A stretch of 64,000 nucleotides of DNA from Astropecten irregularis (lineage: Eukaryota; Echinodermata; Asteroidea; Paxillosida; Astropectinidae), in assembly GCA_963971285.1 (NCBI GenBank), contig OZ020244.1, forward strand, positions 34,100,001 through 34,164,000. The letters are read 5' to 3'. A model generated the notes under the pieces. That model made no database searches. It was not told the origin of the DNA and saw only the letters and a program-made list of their open reading frames with translations. This document shows, in pieces, positions 57,750-64,000 of this stretch (the stretch's first letter is position 1; each line of letters starts with the position of its first letter). The position numbers were made by a program, and so were the translations under genes.

Positions 57750-60700
57750 TGTTGATCATGCCTCAGTTCTTACCTGAAAGATGCTTTTTAAAGCATCTTT
57801 CTGGCAAGGCAAGTATGGTATACAAAAATAATATAATTTATTTCAGCTAAATGTTTTTTGGTTATTTTCTGTTGAATATTCCTGCATGACAATGGTTTGA
57901 TTGGAAAATATTTTGGGAGGTTGAGTTTTAGCAAATCAAAATTCAGTCAATTCTACATCATATGATAAATCAACTTAATTTTTTATTCAATATTAAGTTA
58001 ATAAATCAAAGCTACCATGTTAAAAATATTATTCATTGACATGAAAAGGGAGTCAGTGAATACAAATGTGTTGTGTCACCACAGAGTGGGGATAAAGTCC
58101 CACAAATCCAAAATGGAGATAAGAAAAGGGGCTATCCAACAGAAAATGAAACCTGAGACCATTCTGAAGATTTCAAGGACCAGAGGTCAATAAACCTTTG
58201 CCTCTGAAAAGCTGAACAGACTCATGAAACCTGCTGAATTTTCAACTCATGTTGTTATGTTTCTTAACCTTTTGGAATTTCAATTGTATTTTGTGAACAT
58301 ACATTACAAGTAAAATACTTTCCTTGAAGATATTATTGCCTTTTGTGATACAGTATGAAACATTTTCAATTTTTTTGGTGTTAAGAGATTGTAGATATAA
58401 ATATAATAAATATCACAGGTAGTTGAAATTAATTTCTTGTAGCACACATAGCTCCTATTATGCCACAACTGTTGCTTGAATGTTGTAAAAGATATTGAAT
58501 CATCAACTCTTTCACTTTCTTCAAATGCTCTCAGAATTATAGGCCTATTTGGCTGCTTGGAGAATTCAATGTGTAGAAAATGAAGTTTAATCATGTGCAG
58601 TCTGCATTAATGATATTAACAGGTTGAGACATTAAGCCCCACCCACCCACAAAAGAAAAATATGAAGAGTTGCCGTTTTTTATCATAAAGGACGGTATTT
58701 ACTGTATAGACATTAATTCTATCCGTTTATTGAAAGCTTGAAGCTGCAGCAAAAGAGGATTCATTTTGGCCATTTTTTACAATGTTTTATAATGATTGAC
58801 ATTTTCAAAAACCCTCTCTATTATAATTACCTGCTACTTATTATCCTTAATAGAAACAGTTGCCATAGCAACAAGTCACAGAATGGTATTAATAAAAGGG
58901 ATGTAAAATCCTGATATGTTTGGTCCTGCACTAAGTAATTGAGTCTCATCTATATAGCCTCATCCTATGAGCTTCAATTGTGTATTTATCTTAAAGAAAG
59001 GCTGTCTACAAACTAGTAAACTAAAAAAAAAAATACTGTTTTTTTTTTATATCCCATCATGCAAGGCGGGTCCGCGAGTTTAGCACAGGATGCATGCCAA
59101 CTTCACTGCGTATGGGCTGTTTGATAGGCATCGTACCGGTGCGATTTGGGTCGCGCTTTTTTGGCTGTGGGGACCAACAAAAAGCGTGACTATTTGGGTC
59201 AAAATTTTGAGTGCGACCCAAATAGTCGTGCTTTTTGAAGTGTGAGAATGTGACTAATAAAAGCCAGGTGTGGAAGAAGCATTGGCCAGTTCCTACGGTA
59301 TTTGAGTTCAACAATAATTTACAATTTTTTTATGATTTTTCAATAGCGAATAAGCCAGTGGAAAAATTTATGAACAAAAACTATCTTCAGGTCCATCTCC
59401 GCAGTAACACGACTTAAATGCTTTTCAGGACAAATCTAAGGAATATTACCACATTCGAGGATTATATTTTAGAAATGGAAAATCAAGTTCATTAGACGCA
59501 GACTAAATAAATAGACTTGAGACGATGTAATATTGAAACAACTGAACCACTGAGAACAAGAGACTGCCTAGAAATTCAATGGATTCTGCCCAGTTCCCTG
59601 ATACACCGATCCAGTAGGCCACGCCCACCAAAGCAACAGCCAAGCAACAAAGCGCACGCACACAACGTGTCAAGATCACCCACTCACGAAGCGTCGCACA
59701 CTCTCAACCACTGAAAGCACCTCTCTCCGTTGGACTTCGGTTTTGCAGAAGGCCAAAAATGTACATTTCCTCTCAACCATTTTTTTTTTTGCGTTGCACA
59801 ATTCAATGAAAAAAAAAATCCATTCTGGGCAATTTACATGAAATTATTCATCATGAATGATGTTGCAAGGGATTTTGTGAAGAATATCGCATTCAAGAAG
59901 ATGTACACATATATGCATAAAAGGCATGCAGATACCAGGGTTTATATTGGAAGGCAAAGGCATGCAGATACCAGGGTTTATATAAAGGAAGGCAAAATTG
60001 TTGTTCAAAAATATGAGCAATGACCAATATAAAAATCGGCGGTAAATTGGCACAGGTCCAACAAATCATCAGAAAAACGACTCTTGCCGATGATGCAATC
60101 ATAAAAAAACCCTGAATGTGCAAGGGAATTAAGGTTTGCTCATGCGGCAAACGTGATTAGACTAACACTCAAGCCGCTCAAGGTAGTGGAATTCGTATAC
60201 GTATCTTGTACATTGTATGCCATGAAATCCCGTTGCATGCAATGTGTCAAAGAATGGACCTATACTGTTTTCACACAGCTCTGAAATTACCCGGGTAATT
60301 ACTTACCCGGGTAGTTATCCGCAACCGGGTAAAAAGTAACCCGGAGAATTGGTTTCACATTACAAAATTAACCCCGCAATTCAGCTTTACCCGCTTGGTG
60401 CATACCCGGGTAAGTTGTGACGGCATTCACACTATCGAAGCGCGGACCCGGAGAATTTGCACTAGCCTACATCTGCCCTCTCCAAATCCATTGCCCTCAC
60501 AGCCGCTTGGAACAACAGCCCGACGTTTTAGCGTTGATAATACTACTTCTGAATTTTCAAAGTAGAAAGCGCTATCTATCTAGCGCAACATCCAAGTTTT
60601 TTTATCTTTTGGACGAAATTTTACCAGTTTTACCGGTCTCTTGCGACATTTTCCTACTCGAAGTAAGTGTCGATCACAAAATGCTGGTGTTAAGGTATAG

Positions 60701-61942
60701 ACTGTCCGCGTGTTGAGTGGTCTCACTGCGTGTGGTGGACCAATAAGGTCACGATACGTCACACCATTCATGTGCACATCACGACGGAAAGGTGTGCTGA
60801 GTTGTTTATGTCCTAGCTTGCTGTTCGTACCGCACGCAATATTATCGAGTAGGCTATGCTGTATCCCATGTACGTACATGTGTTTTCCGCACGCCAGACA
60901 GTTGAGCTTGTGACACCAGAATGAAATTTCGTGCACGCAAGTGGAAGTTCTGCATATTAGTGCACATACTATTGTTGATTGGTGCCCTGTAATTCGTCAA
61001 AATAATAATACTGAACGGAAGCTTGTTACAGGCTACCAGCTACGGAACGCAATCATTGCGCTGAGAAATGACATCATGCCATGACGGTTAACTTCCGGGT
61101 TTGTGTCCAGCACGCGCTGACTGCCCAACGAACGTACCCGGGTAGGAAAACTGGGCGAGCATTCACACATCCAACGATAACCCGGAGAATTTTCTCAAGG
61201 CCGCCGTTAAACCCCGAGATTGGTGGGTTAACCCACCTCGCGAGCAGGGTTAAAAATTACCCGGGTTAAGTGGTGTTTTGGGGCAGTTAACCCGGAGAAT
61301 TTCTAACCCGGAGAAGTGTTGTGTGAATGCTCCAAGTTACCCGGGTAATCTCGGGGTTAAATTTTTCGTTAACCCCGAGATTACCCGGGTAACAGCTGTG
61401 TGTGAAACCGGTACTAGTGGAGTACATTTACATGTACATTCATTGCATTATATCCATGTACACATAGTACATGTTACTCACTCGGTTGGCGGCACTATAC
61501 TTACACTATGTCTTAACGAATCAAGGTCTTATTTCATATTCATTTGTTCTAAATATTTTGCTTACAAAAAGTCTTAAGAAAGGATATTTGTTATAATTTT
61601 CACATCATATTATTTGGGACACTGAGGTTGAAAATGACCACACTAGGGTAACATTATCACTGTTAAAGGTTGTATCATACTTTGGTAAGAGACCAAAACA
61701 GAAATATTCACAGATCTACGTAAAACTTTTAGGGTATGAATAAGATGCTAGTAGAAACCTACAGTTAAACATTTTCCACCTGAAGTTGTGTATTTATCCA
61801 GAAATTTAAGTAAAACAACGACCGAAAATCTTTTTGATTTTTTAAAAGATCTTAAATAAAAGAGAAAAGACTTAAGAAATACTGTAGCAGTTTTTCACTG
61901 TTTTCTCAAAAAGTGGGCACCGTATGGGACTGAATTTTTCAC
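57750..61942. repeat. Intergenic duplication, right partner
   Basis: This is the partner of 18380-21370. It ends abruptly at 61942 inside a copy of the TTAA element found whole at 21110-21473, where it joins the SINE array and the class D 5' flank. Near 59926-59990 the GGCATGCAGATACCAGGG segment is tandemly doubled; the left partner has one. Confidence 0.85.
60263..61413. mobile_element. 1151-bp DNA transposon with CCCGGGTAA repeats
   Basis: The paralogous locus at 20858 reads GAATGGACCAAGTGGAG, giving the empty site. The ends are TACTGTTTTCACAC and, inward from the right, TACCGGTTTCACAC, followed by further matching sequence to TTACCCGGGTAAT. CTA lies on both sides (60260-60262, 61414-61416), suggesting a 3-bp duplication as in PIF/Harbinger. 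TTACCCGGGTAA-like and AACCCGGAGAA-like motifs recur many times in both subterminal regions, in both orientations, and probably bind the transposase. No transposase frame is evident. Confidence 0.82.
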
Positions 61943-61956
61943 AGATTTGACCCTGC

Positions 61957-62215
61957 AAATTAGGCTTGCCCTTCACCGACGTGGCCGGATGAGCACTGTA
62001 TACTCAGTGCTTGTGAGAGCACGTGAGAAAAAACCACATGCTTGCTCAGGTGTGATTCGAACCCACGACTTCCTGCTTACTAGTGCAGATGCCTTACCTG
62101 CTATAGGCCACCGAGCTAGCTGGGGTCTGCAGGGTGAATCGAATCCAATATCGCGGTGGGTACCGCAGTAAATCATGAATATTGATGATTTTTGGTCGGG
62201 AAATAGATAATATGC
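61957..62215 (-). mobile_element. tRNA-derived SINE, tandem unit 1 (259 bp)
   Basis: This is unit 1 of a tandem array with exact 259-bp period. On the minus strand it contains an A-box-like TAGCTCGGTGG and a B box GGTTCGAATC, here altered by one base (GGTGTGATTCG on the plus strand), so its internal promoter is weaker than in the other units. The variable spot reads GCTTACTAG. Confidence 0.8.
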
Positions 62216-62474
62216 AAATTAGGCTTGCCCTTCACCGACGTGGCCGGATGAGCACTGTATACTCAGTGCTTGTGAGAGCACGTGAGAAAAAACCACATGC
62301 TTGCTCAGGTGGGATTCGAACCCACGACTTCCTGCTAACTAGTGCAGATGCCTTACCTGCTATAGGCCACCGAGCTAGCTGGGGTCTGCAGGGTGAATCG
62401 AATCCAATATCGCGGCGGGTACCGCAGTAAATCATGAATATTGATGATTTTTGGTCGGGAAATAGATAATATGC
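62216..62474 (-). mobile_element. tRNA-derived SINE, tandem unit 2
   Basis: On the minus strand the unit shows A-box-like TAGCTCGGTGG, a B box GGTTCGAATCC (complement of 62312-62322) and a perfect 5-bp T-arm GTGGG-TTCGAAT-CCCAC, then a non-tRNA tail reaching TTTGCATATTATCTATTTC. Variable spot GCTAACTAG. It is tRNA-derived but not a functional tRNA: the anticodon arm is irregular. Confidence 0.82.
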
Positions 62475-62733
62475 AAATTAGGCTTGCCCTTCACCGACGT
62501 GGCCGGATGAGCACTGTATACTCAGTGCTTGTGAGAGCACGTGAGAAAAAACCACATGCTTGCTCAGGTGGGATTCGAACCCACGACTTCCTGCTTACTA
62601 GTGCAGATGCCTTACCTGCTATAGGCCACCGAGCTAGCTGGGGTCTGCAGGGTGAATCGAATCCAATATCGCGGCGGGTACCGCAGTAAATCATGAATAT
62701 TGATGATTTTTGGTCGGGAAATAGATAATATGC
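62475..62733 (-). mobile_element. tRNA-derived SINE, tandem unit 3
   Basis: Its variable spot is GCTTACTAG, like unit 1 and unlike units 2 and 4, which suggests that a two-unit block was amplified. A and B boxes are intact. Confidence 0.82.
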
Positions 62734-62883
62734 AAATTAGGCTTGCCCTTCACCGACGTGGCCGGATGAGCACTGTATACTCAGTGCTTGTGAGAGCACG
62801 TGAGAAAAAACCACATGCTTGCTCAGGTGGGATTCGAACCCACGACTTCCTGCTAACTAGTGCAGATGCCTTACGTGCTATAG
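62734..62883 (-). mobile_element. tRNA-derived SINE, truncated tandem unit 4
   Basis: The unit is cut in the tRNA-like part just before the A box, where class D flank sequence begins. GATTTGACCCTGCA lies on both sides of the whole array (61944-61957 and 62883-62896), which could be a target duplication. Confidence 0.8.
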
Positions 62884-62884
62884 A

Positions 62885-63945
62885 TTTGACCCTGCACTCT
62901 CAATCAATTCAGACTGCAGATCATCATCCCAAGAGCTTTAATTTTGATCATATCACATTGGAAGGCTGTGTTTACACATGAGTATTAAGAATGACATGCC
63001 TGTTTATAACTTCATTAAATCAGCTTTTCATACATGTACCCATCTAGGGGGCTTATATGTGCTGCATCATCAGCTAAGTAAGGCAGTGTCTGATAAAGGC
63101 TTCATCCCGACTACATGCTTTCGAAACGCCTGTATAAACCATTCTGAAGCAAGGGGATCACATTTTGAATATCCCAAGAGTGATGAGGAAAGTTTGACTT
63201 GAGGTCTGTTAGAGAAGTGACTGATTGTTTCTTTTTCAAAGACTTGATATCTGCTTTTACTTGGAGTATTACGTGAATGGACACTTAGCTGTATGTGATC
63301 ATTTGCATTGAACACACCCAAAGATACAGACAGTAAAACTGCACGAGATTTAAGATACGACAGAGATCGTCGTCTCATATTCTAACTGACTTTGAACGTG
63401 AACTTTTCAGTTTTCAACTCAACATGAAACTAGTTTGGCTGTATTTAGCACTCATTGTCGGGCATGTTCAAGCCCAGCATTGCCGGCCCAGTCAAGAAGG
63501 ATTTGGTGGTTCTTGCTACCAGCTGCTGAATAAGACAATGACTTGGGAAGCAGCATCTCAAGCCTGCTCTGAGATGGGAGGGGGCATGGCAGTTCCTGAC
63601 TCCCTCAGTGAGCAAGAGTTCATCCGGCAGATGTACAAAAGGAAAGTCCAAGAGGGATATATTCAGATGGGACCTCTCTGGGTTGGCTGTACTTACAAGG
63701 AGGAGGAAGGCAAGTGGATGAAGTCTGGTGGGGAAGGTCAGGAGTGCAACTACTTCAACTGGGCACCAGGGAAGCCAGGTGGGGGAGATTGCATTGCTAT
63801 GATATATAAAAAGGGTAGTCTATGGTATGACCCAAGTTGCTCCTATAACAGAGCTGCAATGTGTGAGTTCTCTACCAGTCCATCTTCTACCCCCAAGATG
63901 TTCTGCCTGCAGGCTGATGCCAATGGCCGCTTCACAGCTCCTTAA
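62885..63945. repeat. Class D gene and 5' flank duplication
   Basis: The sequence from TTTGACCCTGCACTCTC through the class D gene is repeated from 47850 to 48906. The flank shows single-base differences and a few small indels. This is the only region shared by the two class D genes and not by the others. Confidence 0.85.
63424..63945 (+). CDS. Secreted C-type lectin-like protein (class D, 173 aa)
   Basis: This is the second class D gene, with the same signal peptide as 48385. Private or rare features: Gln in place of Lys before Ala-Cys-Ser-Glu (SQACSEMG), Arg for Trp in EFIRQMY, VGCTYKEEEG (Tyr for Asp after Cys), and the loop APGKPGGGDC with KPG, then KKGSLWYDPSC. The loop mixes the APGKP and YKKG pieces seen at 22923 with the LWYD..SC piece seen at 25476 and 28545. 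Downstream of the stop the sequence departs at once from the common 3' flank (no CTCACCAGTCAT block), so its 3' end belongs to a different lineage or has been rearranged. Confidence 0.93.
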   Translation: MKLVWLYLALIVGHVQAQHCRPSQEGFGGSCYQLLNKTMTWEAASQACSEMGGGMAVPDSLSEQEFIRQMYKRKVQEGYIQMGPLWVGCTYKEEEGKWMKSGGEGQECNYFNWAPGKPGGGDCIAMIYKKGSLWYDPSCSYNRAAMCEFSTSPSSTPKMFCLQADANGRFTAP

Positions 63946-64000
63946 ATCATCACATTCTAATACGTACAGTTTGAATGCAATGTTCAAACATTGAAGGATT

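Larger units (their letters stand above)
57269..63423. other. Longest gene-free interval, 6.2 kb
   Basis: In order: common 3' flank; non-lectin segment shared with 19.66-20.9 kb; CCCGGG-rich transposon; truncated M3 region; SINE tandem array; class D 5' flank. Short open frames occur but none shows conserved coding features. Confidence 0.65.

Noticed and set aside
60417-60936. Open frames on both strands within the CCCGGG-rich element
   Set aside because: No transposase motif such as a DDE pattern could be seen and the frames are short; likely chance.
61973-62435. Functional tRNA genes in the 62-kb repeat
   Set aside because: B box and T-arm are good, but the D-arm and anticodon arm do not form a standard tRNA and the unit has a long non-tRNA tail, so a SINE is the better call.
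61957-62883. CRISPR-like array
   Set aside because: Direct 259-bp head-to-tail repeats without short unique spacers, in a eukaryotic setting; a tandem SINE explains them.

Overview
This window is eukaryotic, AT-rich, and carries one gene family in tandem. Every protein-coding gene I can support is an intronless plus-strand gene for a small secreted C-type lectin-like protein of 173-175 residues (signal peptide plus one CTLD). There are 13 complete genes, one gene cut by the left window edge, two identically truncated copies, and two 45-bp 3'-end relics. The intronless secreted lectin array, tRNA-derived SINEs, many small TTAA-flanked elements and the base composition suggest a marine invertebrate, most likely an echinoderm or other deuterostome. 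That taxonomic guess is inference, because no sequence search was possible.

Layout. Genes start (ATG) at 3182, 7293, 12672, 17380, 22923, 25476, 28545, 32445, 35826, 39937, 45317, 48385, 53363, 56741 and 63424, with the partial gene at 1-329. Truncated copies lie at 6172 and 38816, and relics at 4732 and 37376. The array was built by large duplications. 1 to about 12.56 kb is repeated at 32.64 to about 45.2 kb with an almost constant offset (32,643-32,645). About 31.12-36.4 kb is repeated at 52.04-57.7 kb. About 18.4-21.37 kb is repeated at 57.75-61.94 kb. The region 47.85-48.9 kb is repeated at 62.89-63.95 kb. All genes share one 3' flank type, which includes a conserved hairpin pair about 500-700 bp past the stop. 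The 5' flanks fall into five classes: A (12672, 32445, 45317, 53363), B (3182, 7293, 28545, 35826, 39937, 56741), C (17380, 22923), D (48385, 63424) and E (25476 and both truncated copies).

The proteins are nearly invariant except in the sugar-binding loop (about residues 114-148), where they carry QPD, EPD, KPD or KPG and a variable WND position. Only the gene at 17380 has intact QPD plus WND. Gene 12672 is a clear chimera (5' half like 45317, 3' half like 32445). I infer that crossing-over or conversion inside the single coding exon pairs different 5' flanks with different binding loops, giving a diversified secreted lectin repertoire, plausibly for immunity or mucosal recognition.

The spaces between genes hold many non-autonomous transposons whose ends and target duplications can be read by comparing filled and empty paralogous sites. 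These include three TTAA-type MITE families, a hAT-type element (13283-14159), 8-bp and 9-bp target-duplication elements, a CCCGGG-rich element (60263-61413), a foldback element whose arms are a 17-bp minisatellite, and a tandem array of a tRNA-derived SINE (61957-62883). No rRNA, functional tRNA, CRISPR or prokaryotic feature was seen.
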